Part shown: in pieces, positions 34,801 through 48,995 of the stretch
Numbering within the stretch: the first letter of the stretch is position 1
Layout: each line of letters begins with the position of its first letter
NCBI GenBank assembly: GCA_001695595.3
Contig: MBPM02000003.1
Span: 2,232,001-2,296,000, forward strand
DNA: 64,000 nucleotides
Reading direction: 5' to 3'
Source: Plasmopara viticola
Lineage: Eukaryota; Oomycota; Peronosporomycetes; Peronosporales; Peronosporaceae
Notes under the pieces: generated by a model
What the model was told of the DNA's origin: nothing
What the model saw: only the letters and a program-made list of their open reading frames with translations
Databases searched by the model: none
Position numbers and translations under genes: made by a program

Positions 34801-37800
34801 ACAGCATACACTACCAGCAAAAACTATAAGCGAGTATAACACAACACGATGATTCACATGTGCAATGTCACATGACGGCTCGAAGCGCGAGACCGGGATT
34901 GAACCAGTGACCATTCGAGCTGCAATCGAACGCTCTACCACTGAGCTACCCGCGCGTTCAAATACGCTTGACGCTTTGTGCGGACACAAACAAGTTTGGT
35001 TGCGCTACAAATAAAGCTACCGCGAACTGTAGATTGTCGGTTACTGAAAAGTCGAGAGGGTATCTAGCTTCTCTTTTGAAGTGTAGACAGCATACACTAC
35101 CAGCAAAAACTATAAGCGAGTATAACACGATACGCTGATTCACATGTGCAATGTCACATGACGGCTCGAAGCGCGAGACCGGGATTGAACCAGTGACCAT
35201 TCGAGCTGCAATCGAACGCTCTACCACTGAGCTACCCGCGCGTTCAAATACGCTTGACGCTTTGTGCGGACACAAACAAGTTTGGTTGCGCTACAAATAA
35301 AGCTACCGCGAACTGTAAGATTGTCGGTTACTGAAAAGTCGAGAGGGTATCTAGCTTCTCTTTTGAAGTGTAGACAGCATACACTACCAGCAAAAACCTA
35401 TAAGCGAGTATAACACGATACGCTGATTCACATGTGCAATGTCACATGACGGCTCGAAGCGCGAGACCGGGATTGAACCAGTGACCATTCGAGCTGCAAT
35501 CGAACGCTCTACCACTGAGCTACCCGCGCGTTCAAATACGCTTGACGCTTTGTGCGGACACAAACAAGTTTGGTTGCGCTACAAATAAAGCTACCGCGAA
35601 CTGTAAGATTGTCGGTTACTGAAAAGTCGAGAGGGTATCTAGCTTCTCTTTTGAAGTGTAGACAGCATACACTACCAGCAAAAACTATAAGCGAGTATAA
35701 CACGATACGCTGATTCACATGTGCAATGTCACATGACGGCTCGAAGCGCGAGACCGGGATTGAACCAGTGACCATTCGAGCTGCAATCGAACGCTCTACC
35801 ACTGAGCTACCCGCGCGTTCAAATACGCTTGACGCTTTGTGCGGACACAAACAAGTTTGGTTGCGCTACAAATAAAGCTACCGCGAACTGTAGATTGTCG
35901 GTTACTGAAAAGTCGAGAGGGTATCTAGCTTCTCTTTTGAAGTGTAGACAGCATACACTACCAGCAAAAACTATAAGCGAGTATAACACGCTGATTCACA
36001 TGTGCAATGTCACATGACGGCTCGAAGCGCGAGACCGGGATTGAACCAGTGACCATTCGAGCTGCAATCGAACGCTCTACCACTGAGCTACCCGCGCGTT
36101 CAAATACGCTTGACGCTTTGTGCGGACACAAACAAGTTTGGTTGCGCTACAAATAAAGCTACCGCGAACTGTAGATTGTCGGTTACTGAAAAGTCGAGAG
36201 GGTATCTAGCTTCTCTTTTGAAGTGTAGACAGCATACACTACCAGCAAAAACCTATAAGCGAGTATAACACGATACGCTGATTCACATGTGCAATGTCAC
36301 ATGACGGCTCGAAGCGCGAGACCGGGATTGAACCAGTGACCATTCGAGCTGCAATCGAACGCTCTACCACTGAGCTACCCGCGCGTTCAAATACGCTTGA
36401 CGCTTTGTGCGGACACAAACAAGTTTGGTTGCGCTACAAATAAAGCTACCGCGAACTGTAAGATTGTCGGTTACTGAAAAGTCGAGAGGGTATCTAGCTT
36501 CTCTTTTGAAGTGTAGACAGCATACACTACCAGCAAAAACTATAAGCGAGTATAACACGATACGCTGATTCACATGTGCAATGTCACATGACGGCTCGAA
36601 GCGCGAGACCGGGATTGAACCAGTGACCATTCGAGCTGCAATCGAACGCTCTACCACTGAGCTACCCGCGCGTTCAAATACGCTTGACGCTTTGTGCGGA
36701 CACAAACAAGTTTGGTTGCGCTACAAATAAAGCTACCGCGAACTGTAAGATTGTCGGTTACTGAAAAGTCGAGAGGGTATCTAGCTTCTCTTTTGAAGTG
36801 TAGACAGCATACACTACCAGCAAAAACTATAAGCGAGTATAACACGAACGCTGATTCACATGTGCAATGTCACATGACGGCTCGAAGCGCGAGACCGGGA
36901 TTGAACCAGTGACCATTCGAGCTGCAATCGAACGCTCTACCACTGAGCTACCCGCGCGTTCAAATACGCTTGACGCTTTGTGCGGACACAAACAAGTTTG
37001 GTTGCGCTACAAATAAAGCTACCGCGAACTGTAGGATTGTCGGTTACTGAAAAGTCGAGAGGGTATCTAGCTTCTCTTTTGAAGTGTAGACAGCATACAC
37101 TACCAGCAAAAACCTATAAGCGAGTATAACACGATACGCTGATTCACATGTGCAATGTCACATGACGGCTCGAAGCGCGAGACCGGGATTGAACCAGTGA
37201 CCATTCGAGCTGCAATCGAACGCTCTACCACTGAGCTACCCGCGCGTTCAAATACGCTTGACGCTTTGTGCGGACACAAACAAGTTTGGTTGCGCTACAA
37301 ATAAAGCTACCGCGAACTGTAGATTGTCGGTTACTGAAAAGTCGAGAGGGTATCTAGCTTCTCTTTTGAAGTGTAGACAGCATACACTACCAGCAAAAAA
37401 CTATAAGCGAGGATAACACAGCACGATGATTCACATGTGCAATGTCACATGACGGCTCGAAGCGCGAGACCGGGATTGAACCAGTGACCATTCGAGCTGC
37501 AATCGAACGCTCTACCACTGAGCTACCCGCGCGTTCAAATACGCTTGACGCTTTGTGCGGACACAAACAAGTTTGGTTGCGCTACAAATAAAGCTACCGC
37601 GAACTGTAGGATTGTCGGTTACTGAAAAGTCGAGAGGGTATCTAGCTTCTCTTTTGAAGTGTAGACAGCATACACTACCAGCAAAAACCTATAAGCGAGT
37701 ATAACACGATACGATGATTCACATGTGCAATGTCACATGACGGCTCGAAGCGCGAGACCGGGATTGAACCAGTGACCATTCGAGCTGCAATCGAACGCTC

Positions 37801-37896
37801 TACCACTGAGCTACCCGCGCGTTCAAATACGCTTGACGCTTTGTGCGGACACAAACAAGTTTGGTTGCGCTACAAATAAAGCTACCGCGAACTCGA

Positions 37897-37968
37897 AGCG
37901 CGAGACCGGGATTGAACCAGTGACCATTCGAGCTGCAATCGAACGCTCTACCACTGAGCTACCCGCGC
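37897..37968 (-). tRNA. tRNA-Cys(GCA) in a shortened unit
   Basis: The tRNA is intact, but the unit is only 148 bp. The spacer jumps from GCTACCGCGAAC straight into TCGAAGCGCGAG, removing its middle and the usual T-run. Nearest downstream termination would have to lie in the neighbouring unit. Confidence 0.95.
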
Positions 37969-40900
37969 GTTCAAATACGCTTGACGCTTTGTGCGGACAC
38001 AAACAAGTTTGGTTGCGCTACAAATAAAGCTACCGCGAACTGTAAGATTGTCGGTTACTGAAAAGTCGAGAGGGTATCTAGCTTCTCTTTTGAAGTGTAG
38101 ACAGCATACACTACCAGCAAAAACTATAAGCGAGTATAACACGATACGCTGATTCACATGTGCAATGTCACATGACGGCTCGAAGCGCGAGACCGGGATT
38201 GAACCAGTGACCATTCGAGCTGCAATCGAACGCTCTACCACTGAGCTACCCGCGCGTTCAAATACGCTTGACGCTTTGTGCGGACACAAACAAGTTTGGT
38301 TGCGCTACAAATAAAGCTACCGCGAACTGTAGATTGTCGGTTACTGAAAAGTCGAGAGGGTATCTAGCTTCTCTTTTGAAGTGTAGACAGCATACACTAC
38401 CAGCAAAAACTATAAGCGAGTATAACACGATACGCTGATTCACATGTGCAATGTCACATGACGGCTCGAAGCGCGAGACCGGGATTGAACCAGTGACCAT
38501 TCGAGCTGCAATCGAACGCTCTACCACTGAGCTACCCGCGCGTTCAAATACGCTTGACGCTTTGTGCGGACACAAACAAGTTTGGTTGCGCTACAAATAA
38601 AGCTACCGCGAACTGTAGGATTGTCGGTTACTGAAAAGTCGAGAGGGTATCTAGCTTCTCTTTTGAAGTGTAGACAGCATACACTACCAGCAAAAACTAT
38701 AAGCGAGTATAACACGATACGCTGATTCACATGTGCAATGTCACATGACGGCTCGAAGCGCGAGACCGGGATTGAACCAGTGACCATTCGAGCTGCAATC
38801 GAACGCTCTACCACTGAGCTACCCGCGCGTTCAAATACGCTTGACGCTTTGTGCGGACACAAACAAGTTTGGTTGCGCTACAAATAAAGCTACCGCGAAC
38901 TGTAAGATTGTCGGTTACTGAAAAGTCGAGAGGGTATCTAGCTTCTCTTTTGAAGTGTAGACAGCATACACTACCAGCAAAAAATAAGCGAGTAAACGCG
39001 ACTGATTCACATGTGCAATGTCACATGACGGCTCGAAGCGCGAGACCGGGATTGAACCAGTGACCATTCGAGCTGCAATCGAACGCTCTACCACTGAGCT
39101 ACCCGCGCGTTCAAATACGCTTGACGCTTTGTGCGGACACAAACAAGTTTGGTTGCGCTACAAATAAAGCTACCGCGAACTGTAGGATTGTCGGTTACTG
39201 AAAAGTCGAGAGGGTATCTAGCTTCTCTTTTGAAGTGTAGACAGCATACACTACCAGCAAAAACTATAAGCGAGTATAACACGATACGCTGATTCACATG
39301 TGCAATGTCACATGACGGCTCGAAGCGCGAGACCGGGATTGAACCAGTGACCATTCGAGCTGCAATCGAACGCTCTACCACTGAGCTACCCGCGCGTTCA
39401 AATACGCTTGACGCTTTGTGCGGACACAAACAAGTTTGGTTGCGCTACAAATAAAGCTACCGCGAACTGTAGATTGTCGGTTACTGAAAAGTCGAGAGGG
39501 TATCTAGCTTCTCTTTTGAAGTGTAGACAGCATACACTACCAGCAAAAACTATAAGCGAGTATAACACGAATACGCTGATTCACATGTGCAATGTCACAT
39601 GACGGCTCGAAGCGCGAGACCGGGATTGAACCAGTGACCATTCGAGCTGCAATCGAACGCTCTACCACTGAGCTACCCGCGCGTTCAAATACGCTTGACG
39701 CTTTGTGCGGACACAAACAAGTTTGGTTGCGCTACAAATAAAGCTACCGCGAACTGTAGATTGTCGGTTACTGAAAAGTCGAGAGGGTATCTAGCTTCTC
39801 TTTTGAAGTGTAGACAGCATACACTACCAGCAAAAACCTATAAGCGAGTATAACACGATACGCTGATTCACATGTGCAATGTCACATGACGGCTCGAAGC
39901 GCGAGACCGGGATTGAACCAGTGACCATTCGAGCTGCAATCGAACGCTCTACCACTGAGCTACCCGCGCGTTCAAATACGCTTGACGCTTTGTGCGGACA
40001 CAAACAAGTTTGGTTGCGCTACAAATAAAGCTACCGCGAACTGTAAGATTGTCGGTTACTGAAAAGTCGAGAGGGTATCTAGCTTCTCTTTTGAAGTGTA
40101 GACAGCATACACTACCAGCAAAAACTATAAGCGAGTATAACACAGCACGATGATTCACATGTGCAATGTCACATGACGGCTCGAAGCGCGAGACCGGGAT
40201 TGAACCAGTGACCATTCGAGCTGCAATCGAACGCTCTACCACTGAGCTACCCGCGCGTTCAAATACGCTTGACGCTTTGTGCGGACACAAACAAGTTTGG
40301 TTGCGCTACAAATAAAGCTACCGCGAACTGTAGATTGTCGGTTACTGAAAAGTCGAGAGGGTATCTAGCTTCTCTTTTGAAGTGTAGACAGCATACACTA
40401 CCAGCAAAAACTATAAGCGAGTATAACACGATACGCTGATTCACATGTGCAATGTCACATGACGGCTCGAAGCGCGAGACCGGGATTGAACCAGTGACCA
40501 TTCGAGCTGCAATCGAACGCTCTACCACTGAGCTACCCGCGCGTTCAAATACGCTTGACGCTTTGTGCGGACACAAACAAGTTTGGTTGCGCTACAAATA
40601 AAGCTACCGCGAACTGTAGGATTGTCGGTTACTGAAAAGTCGAGAGGGTATCTAGCTTCTCTTTTGAAGTGTAGACAGCATACACTACCAGCAAAAACTA
40701 TAAGCGAGTATAACACGATACGCTGATTCACATGTGCAATGTCACATGACGGCTCGAAGCGCGAGACCGGGATTGAACCAGTGACCATTCGAGCTGCAAT
40801 CGAACGCTCTACCACTGAGCTACCCGCGCGTTCAAATACGCTTGACGCTTTGTGCGGACACAAACAAGTTTGGTTGCGCTACAAATAAAGCTACCGCGAA

Positions 40901-43900
40901 CTGTAAGATTGTCGGTTACTGAAAAGTCGAGAGGGTATCTAGCTTCTCTTTTGAAGTGTAGACAGCATACACTACCAGCAAAAACCTATAAGCGAGTAAA
41001 ACGACCAATATTCACATGTGCAATGTCACATGACGGCTCGAAGCGCGAGACCGGGATTGAACCAGTGACCATTCGAGCTGCAATCGAACGCTCTACCACT
41101 GAGCTACCCGCGCGTTCAAATACGCTTGACGCTTTGTGCGGACACAAACAAGTTTGGTTGCGCTACAAATAAGCTAGCTGTACCGAACTGTAGATTGTCG
41201 GTTACTGAAAAGTCGAGAGGGTATCTAGCTTCTCTTTTGAAGTGTAGACAGCATACACTACCAGCAAAAATTGGGCGAGTAAAACGCGACCCAATATTAC
41301 ACATGGTCACTGTCACCTGACGGCTCGAAGCGCGAGACCGGGATTGAACCAGTGACCATTCGAGCTGCAATCGAACGCTCTACCACTGAGCTACCCGCGC
41401 GTTCAAATAAGCATGACGCTTTGTGCGGACACAAACAAGTTTTGTTGCGCTACAAATAAGCTACTGCGAGCTGTAAGATTGTCGGTTACTGAAAAGTCGA
41501 GAGAGTATCTAGCTTCTCTTTTGAAGTGTAGACAGCATACACTACCAGCAAAAACTATAAGCGAGTATAACACGATACGCTGATTCACATGTGCAATGTC
41601 ACATGACGGCTCGAAGCGCGAGACCGGGATTGAACCAGTGACCATTCGAGCTGCAATCGAACGCTCTACCACTGAGCTACCCGCGCGTTCAAATACGCTT
41701 GACGCTTTGTGCGGACACAAACAAGTTTGGTTGCGCTACAAATAAAGCTACCGCGAACTGTAGATTGTCGGTTACTGAAAAGTCGAGAGGGTATCTAGCT
41801 TCTCTTTTGAAGTGTAGACAGCATACACTACCAGCAAAAACTATAAGCGAGTATAACACGATACGCTGATTCACATGTGCAATGTCACATGACGGCTCGA
41901 AGCGCGAGACCGGGATTGAACCAGTGACCATTCGAGCTGCAATCGAACGCTCTACCACTGAGCTACCCGCGCGTTCAAATACGCTTGACGCTTTGTGCGG
42001 ACACAAACAAGTTTGGTTGCGCTACAAATAAAGCTACCGCGAACTGTAGGATTGTCGTTTACTGAAAAGTCGAGAGGGTATCTAGCTTCTCTTTTGAAGT
42101 GTAGACAGCATACACTACCAGCAAAAACTATAAGCGAGTATAACACGACGCTGATTCACATGTGCAATGTCACATGACGGCTCGAAGCGCGAGACCGGGA
42201 TTGAACCAGTGACCATTCGAGCTGCAATCGAACGCTCTACCACTGAGCTACCCGCGCGTTCAAATACGCTTGACGCTTTGTGCGGACACAAACAAGTTTG
42301 GTTGCGCTACAAATAAGCTACCGCGAACTGTAGATTGTCGGTTACTGAAAAGTCGAGAGGGTATCTAGCTTCTCTTTTGAAGTGTAGACAGCATACACTA
42401 CCAGCAAAAAATAAGCGAGTAGTAAACGATACGCTGATTCACATGTGCAATGTCACATGACGGCTCGAAGCGCGAGACCGGGATTGAACCAGTGACCATT
42501 CGAGCTGCAATCGAACGCTCTACCACTGAGCTACCCGCGCGTTCAAATACGCTTGACGCTTTGTGCGGACACAAACAAGTTTGGTTGCGCTACAAATAAA
42601 GCTACCGCGAACTGTAGGATTGTCGGTTACTGAAAAGTCGAGAGGGTATCTAGCTTCTCTTTTGAAGTGTAGACAGCATACACTACCAGCAAAAACTATA
42701 AGCGAGGATAACACAATACGATGATTCACATGTGCAATGTCACATGACGGCTCGAAGCGCGAGACCGGGATTGAACCAGTGACCATTCGAGCTGCAATCG
42801 AACGCTCTACCACTGAGCTACCCGCGCGTTCAAATACGCTTGACGCTTTGTGCGGACACAAACAAGTTTGGTTGCGCTACAAATAAAGCTACCGCGAACT
42901 GTAGGATTGTCGGTTACTGAAAAGTCGAGAGGGTATCTAGCTTCTCTTTTGAAGTGTAGACAGCATACACTACCAGCAAAAACTATAAGCGAGTAAAACG
43001 CGAACCCAATGATTCACATGTGCAATGTCACATGACGGCTCGAAGCGCGAGACCGGGATTGAACCAGTGACCATTCGAGCTGCAATCGAACGCTCTACCA
43101 CTGAGCTACCCGCGCGTTCAAATACGCTTGACGCTTTGTGCGGACACAAACAAGTTTGGTTGCGCTACAAATAAAGCTACCGCGAACTGTAAGATTGTCG
43201 GTTACTGAAAAGTCGAGAGGGTATCTAGCTTCTCTTTTGAAGTGTAGACAGCATACACTACCAGCAAAAACTATAAGCGAGTATAACACGATACGCTGAT
43301 TCACATGTGCAATGTCACATGACGGCTCGAAGCGCGAGACCGGGATTGAACCAGTGACCATTCGAGCTGCAATCGAACGCTCTACCACTGAGCTACCCGC
43401 GCGTTCAAATACGCTTGACGCTTTGTGCGGACACAAACAAGTTTGGTTGCGCTACAAATAAAGCTACCGCGAACTGTAGATTGTCGGTTACTGAAAAGTC
43501 GAGAGGGTATCTAGCTTCTCTTTTGAAGTGTAGACAGCATACACTACCAGCAAAAACTATAAGCGAGTATAACACGATACGCTGATTCACATGTGCAATG
43601 TCACATGACGGCTCGAAGCGCGAGACCGGGATTGAACCAGTGACCATTCGAGCTGCAATCGAACGCTCTACCACTGAGCTACCCGCGCGTTCAAATACGC
43701 TTGACGCTTTGTGCGGACACAAACAAGTTTGGTTGCGCTACAAATAAAGCTACCGCGAACTGTAAGATTGTCGGTTACTGAAAAGTCGAGAGGGTATCTA
43801 GCTTCTCTTTTGAAGTGTAGACAGCATACACTACCAGCAAAAACTATAAGCGAGTATAACACGATACGCTGATTCACATGTGCAATGTCACATGACGGCT

Positions 43901-44189
43901 CGAAGCGCGAGACCGGGATTGAACCAGTGACCATTCGAGCTGCAATCGAACGCTCTACCACTGAGCTACCCGCGCGTTCAAATACGCTTGACGCTTTGTG
44001 CGGACACAAACAAGTTTGGTTGCGCTACAAATAAAGCTACCGCGAACTGTAGATTGTCGGTTACTGAAAAGTCGAGAGGGTATCTAGCTTCTCTTTTGAA
44101 GTGTAGACAGCATACACTACCAGCACAAAAATTGGGCGAGTAAAACGCGACCCAATATTACACATGGTCACTGTCACATGACGGCTCGA

Positions 44190-44261
44190 AGCGCGAGACC
44201 GGGATTGAACTAGTGACCACTCGAGCTGCAATCGAACGCTCTACCACTGAGCTACCCGCGC
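44190..44261 (-). tRNA. tRNA-Cys(GCA) with two substitutions
   Basis: The plus strand reads GAACTAGTGACCACTCG instead of GAACCAGTGACCATTCG. One change weakens the T stem and the other alters the 3' strand of the anticodon stem. It is one of the very few full-length copies in the main array seen to differ from the rest. Confidence 0.85.
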
Positions 44262-47200
44262 GTTCAAATACGCTTGACGCTTTGTGCGGACACAAACAAG
44301 TTTGGTTGCGCTACAAATAAAGCTACCGCGAACTGTAGGATTGTCGGTTACTGAAAAGTCGAGAGGGTATCTAGCTTCTCTTTTGAAGTGTAGACAGCAT
44401 ACACTACCAGCAAAAACTATAAGCGAGTATAACACGATACGCTGATTCACATGTGCAATGTCACATGACGGCTCGAAGCGCGAGACCGGGATTGAACCAG
44501 TGACCATTCGAGCTGCAATCGAACGCTCTACCACTGAGCTACCCGCGCGTTCAAATACGCTTGACGCTTTGTGCGGACACAAACAAGTTTGGTTGCGCTA
44601 CAAATAAAGCTACCGCGAACTGTAAGATTGTCGGTTACTGAAAAGTCGAGAGGGTATCTAGCTTCTCTTTTGAAGTGTAGACAGCATACACTACCAGCAC
44701 AAAAATTGGGCGAGTAAAACGCGACCCAATATTACACATGGTCACTGTCACATGACGGCTCGAAGCGCGAGACCGGGATTGAACCAGTGACCATTCGAGC
44801 TGCAATCGAACGCTCTACCACTGAGCTACCCGCGCGTTCAAATACGCTTGACGCTTTGTGCGGACACAAACAAGTTTGGTTGCGCTACAAATAAAGCTAC
44901 CGCGAACTGTAGGATTGTCGGTTACTGAAAAGTCGAGAGGGTATCTAGCTTCTCTTTTGAAGTGTAGACAGCATACACTACCAGCACAAAATATGCGAGT
45001 AAAACGCGACCTATTCACATGTCAATGTCACATGACGGCTCGAAGCGCGAGACCGGGATTGAACCAGTGACCATTCGAGCTGCAATCGAACGCTCTACCA
45101 CTGAGCTACCCGCGCGTTCAAATACGCTTGACGCTTTGTGCGGACACAAACAAGTTTGGTTGCGCTACAAATAAGCTACCGCGAACTGTAGGATTGTCGG
45201 TTACTGAAAAGTCGAGAGGGTATCTAGCTTCTCTTTTGAAGTGTAGACAGCATACACTACCAGCAAAAACTATAAGCGAGTATAACACGATACGCTGATT
45301 CACATGTGCAATGTCACATGACGGCTCGAAGCGCGAGACCGGGATTGAACCAGTGACCATTCGAGCTGCAATCGAACGCTCTACCACTGAGCTACCCGCG
45401 CGTTCAAATACGCTTGACGCTTTGTGCGGACACAAACAAGTTTGGTTGCGCTACAAATAAAGCTACCGCGAACTGTAGATTGTCGGTTACTGAAAAGTCG
45501 AGAGGGTATCTAGCTTCTCTTTTGAAGTGTAGACAGCATACACTACCAGCACAAAAATGGGCGAGTAAAACGCGACCTATTCACATGTCACTGTCACCTG
45601 ACGGCTCGAAGCGCGAGACCGGGATTGAACCAGTGACCATTCGAGCTGCAATCGAACGCTCTACCACTGAGCTACCCGCGCGTTCAAATACGCTTGACGC
45701 TTTGTGCGGACACAAACAAGTTTGGTTGCGCTACAAATAAAGCTACCGCGAACTGTAGGATTGTCGGTTACTGAAAAGTCGAGAGGGTATCTAGCTTCTC
45801 TTTTGAAGTGTAGACAGCATACACTACCAGCACAAAAATTGCGAGTAAACGCGACCCAATATTCACATGGTCACTGTCACTGACGGCTCGAAGCGCGAGA
45901 CCGGGATTGAACCAGTGACCATTCGAGCTGCAATCGAACGCTCTACCACTGAGCTACCCGCGCGTTCAAATACGCTTGACGCTTTGTGCGGACACAATAA
46001 GTTTGGTTGCGCTACAAATAAGCTACCGCGAACTGTAGGATTGTCGGTTTCTGAAAAGTCGAGAGGGTATCTAGCTTCTCTTTTGAAGTGTAGACAGCAT
46101 ACACTACCAGCACAAAAATTGGGCGAGTAAAACGCGACCCAATATTACACATGTCACTGTCACATGACGGCTCGAAGCGCGAGACCGGGATTGAACCAGT
46201 GACCATTCGAGCTGCAATCGAACGCTCTACCACTGAGCTACCCGCGCGTTCAAATATGCTTGACGCTTTGTGCGGACACAAACAGTTTGGTTGCGCTACA
46301 AAAAAGCTACCGCGAACTGTAGGATTGTCGGTTACTGAAAAGTCGAGAGGGTATCTAGCTTCTCTTTTGAAGTGTAGACAGCATACACTACCAGCACAAA
46401 AATTGGGCGAGTAAAACGCGACCCAATATTACACATGGTCACTGTCACCTGACGGCTCGAAGCGCGAGACCGGGATTGAACCAGTGACCATTCGAGCTGC
46501 AATCGAACGCTCTACCACTGAGCTACCCGCGCGTTCAAATACGCTTGACGCTTTGTGCGGACACAAACAAGTTTGGTTGCGCTACAAAAAAAGCTACCGC
46601 GAACTGTAGGATTGTCGGTTACTGAAAAGTCGAGAGGGTATCTAGCTTCTCTTTTAAAGTGTAGACAGCATACACTACCAGCACAAAAATTGGGCGAGTA
46701 AAACGCGACCCAATATTACACATGTCACTGTCACCTGACGGCTCGAAGCGCGAGACCGGGATTGAACCAGTGACCATTCGAGCTGCAATCGAACGCTCTA
46801 CCACTGAGCTACCCGCGCGTTCAAATACGCTTGACGCTTTGTGCGGACACAAACAAGTTTGGTTGCGCTACAAAAAAAGCTACCGCGAACTGTAGGATTG
46901 TCGGTTACTGAAAAGTCGAGAGGGTATCTAGCTTCTCTTTTAAAGTGTAGACAGCATACACTACCAGCACAAAAATTGCGAGTAAAACGCGACCCAATAT
47001 TACACATGAGCACCGTCACCTGACGGCTCGAAGCGCGAGACCGGGATTGAACCAGTGACCATTCGAGCTGCAATCGAACGCTCTACCACTGAGCTACCCG
47101 CGCGTTCAAATATGCTTGACGCTTTGTGCGGACACAAACAGTTTGGTTGCGCTACAAAAAAGCTACCGCGAACTGTAGGATTGTCGGTTACTGAAAAGTC

Positions 47201-48703
47201 GAGAGGGTATCTAGCTTCTCTTTTGAAGTGTAGACAGCATACACTACCAGCACAAAAATTGGGCGAGTAAAACGCGACCCAATATTACACATGGTCACTG
47301 TCACCTGACGGCTCGAAGCGCGAGACCGGGATTGAACCAGTGACCATTCGAGCTGCAATCGAACGCTCTACCACTGAGCTACCCGCGCGTTCAAATACGC
47401 TTGACGCTTTGTGCGGACACAAACAAGTTTGGTTGCGCTACAAAAAAGCTACCGCGAACTGTAGGATTGTCGGTTACTGAAAAGTCGAGAGGGTATCTAG
47501 CTTCTCTTTTGAAGTGTAGACAGCATACACTACCAGCACAAAAATTGGGCGAGTAAAACGCGACCCAATATTACACATGGCACTGTCACCTGACGGCTCG
47601 AAGCGCGAGACCGGGATTGAACCAGTGACCATTCGAGCTGCAATCGAACGCTCTACCACTGAGCTACCCGCGCGTTCAAATACGCTTGACGCTTTGTGCG
47701 GACACAAACAAGTTTGGTTGCGCTACAAATAAAGCTACCGCGAACTGTAGGATTGTCGGTTACTGAAAAGTCGAGAGGGTATCTAGCTTCTCTTTTGAAG
47801 TGTAGACAGCATACACTACCAGCAAAAAATTGGGCGAGTAAAACGCGACCCAATATTCACATGTGCAATGTCACATGACGGCTCGAAGCGCGAGACCGGG
47901 ATTGAACCAGTGACCATTCGAGCTGCAATCGAACGCTCTACCACTGAGCTACCCGCGCGTTCAAATATGCTTGACGCTTTGTGCGGACACAAACAGTTTG
48001 GTTGCGCTACAAAAAAAGCTACCGCGAACTGTAGGATTGTCGGTTACTGAAAAGTCGAGAGGGTATCTAGCTTCTCTTTTGAAGTGTAGACAGCATACAC
48101 TACCAGCACAAAAATTGGGCGAGTAAAACGCGACCCAATATTACACATGGTCACTGTCACCTGACGGCTCGAAGCGCGAGACCGGGATTGAACCAGTGAC
48201 CATTCGAGCTGCAATCGAACGCTCTACCACTGAGCTACCCGCGCGTTCAAATATGCTTGACGCTTTGTGCGGACACAAACAGTTTGGTTGCGCTACAAAA
48301 AAAGCTACCGCGAACTGTAGGATTGTCGGTTACTGAAAAGTCGAGAGGGTATCTAGCTTCTCTTTTGAAGTGTAGACAGCATACACTACCAGCACAAAAA
48401 TTGGGCGAGTAAAACGCGACCCAATATTACACATGGTCACTGTCACCTGACGGCTCGAAGCGCGAGACCGGGATTGAACCAGTGACCATTCGAGCTGCAA
48501 TCGAACGCTCTACCACTGAGCTACCCGCGCGTTCAAATACGCTTGACGCTTTGTGCGGACACAAACAGTTTGGTTGCGCTACAAAAAAGCTACCGCGAAC
48601 TGTAGGATTGTCGGTTACTGAAAAGTCGAGAGGGTATCTAGCTTCTCTTTTGAAGTGTAGACAGCATACACTACCAGCAAAAACCGAGGATTGAACCAGT
48701 CGA

Positions 48704-48768
48704 AGCGCGAGTTGAACCAGTGACCATTCGAGCTGCAATCGAACGCTCTACCACTGAGCTACCCGCGC
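48704..48768 (-). pseudogene. tRNA-Cys copy with 7-nt T-arm deletion
   Basis: 65 nt. ACCGGGA is missing, removing most of the T-stem 3' strand and the end of the B box. It is preceded by a stray fragment GAGGATTGAACCAGT (48685-48700), a partial repeat of the same region. Confidence 0.85.
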
Positions 48769-48950
48769 GTTCAAATACGCTTGACGCTTTGTGCGGACAC
48801 AAACAAGTTTGGTTGCGCTACAAATAAAGCTACCGCGAACTGTAGGATTGTCGGTTACTGAAAAGTCGAGAGGGTATCTAGCTTCTCTTTTGAAGTGTAG
48901 ACAGCATACACTACCAGCACAAAAATTGGGCGAGTAAAACGCGACCCAAT

Positions 48951-48995
48951 TGAACCAGTGACCATTCGACCAATCGAACGCTGAGCTACCCGCGC
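48951..48995 (-). pseudogene. tRNA-Cys copy, 45-nt remnant
   Basis: The acceptor 3' strand is absent, the anticodon is deleted (TTCGACCAATCG) and CTACCACT is missing from the D arm. It joins directly to the spacer-B sequence GCGACCCAAT. Confidence 0.85.

Larger units (their letters stand above)
25402..41113 (-). repeat. tRNA-Cys array, block 1: 56 units with spacer family A
   Basis: Each unit of about 286 bp has one 72-nt tRNA-Cys(GCA). tRNA left ends (3' end of the gene; add 71 for the 5' end): 25444, 25732, 26018, 26305, 26593, 26879, 27161, 27447, 27735, 28022, 28304, 28590, 28877, 29162, 29448, 29734, 30021, 30308, 30594, 30881, 31169, 31456, 31744, 32031, 32319, 32599, 32885, 33170, 33455, 33741, 34028, 34311, 34598, 34884, 35170, 35458, 35745, 36026, 36313, 36600, 36886, 37174, 37461, 37749, 37897, 38184, 38470, 38757, 39037, 39324, 39611, 39898, 40185, 40471, 40758, 41042. 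Spacer A reads GCTACAAATAAAGC, TTTTGAAGTGTAGACAGC, CTATAAGCGAGTATAACAC and GATTCACATGTGCAATGTCA. Small indels cluster in CTATAAGCG...GATTC. Counted by hand. Confidence 0.95.
41114..48995 (-). repeat. tRNA-Cys array, block 2: 28 units, spacer families mixed
   Basis: tRNA left ends: 41329, 41615, 41901, 42186, 42469, 42756, 43044, 43331, 43617, 43904, 44190, 44477, 44764, 45044, 45330, 45610, 45892, 46176, 46461, 46747, 47032, 47317, 47602, 47887, 48173, 48459, plus truncated copies at 48704 and 48951. Units with spacer A alternate with units whose trailer reads ATTGGGCGAGTAAAACGCGA followed by CCCAATATT (family B). Hybrids exist, such as the spacer before 47887. From about 46.2 kb the upstream region changes from CAAATAAAGC to CAAAAAAAGC. 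Confidence 0.95.
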
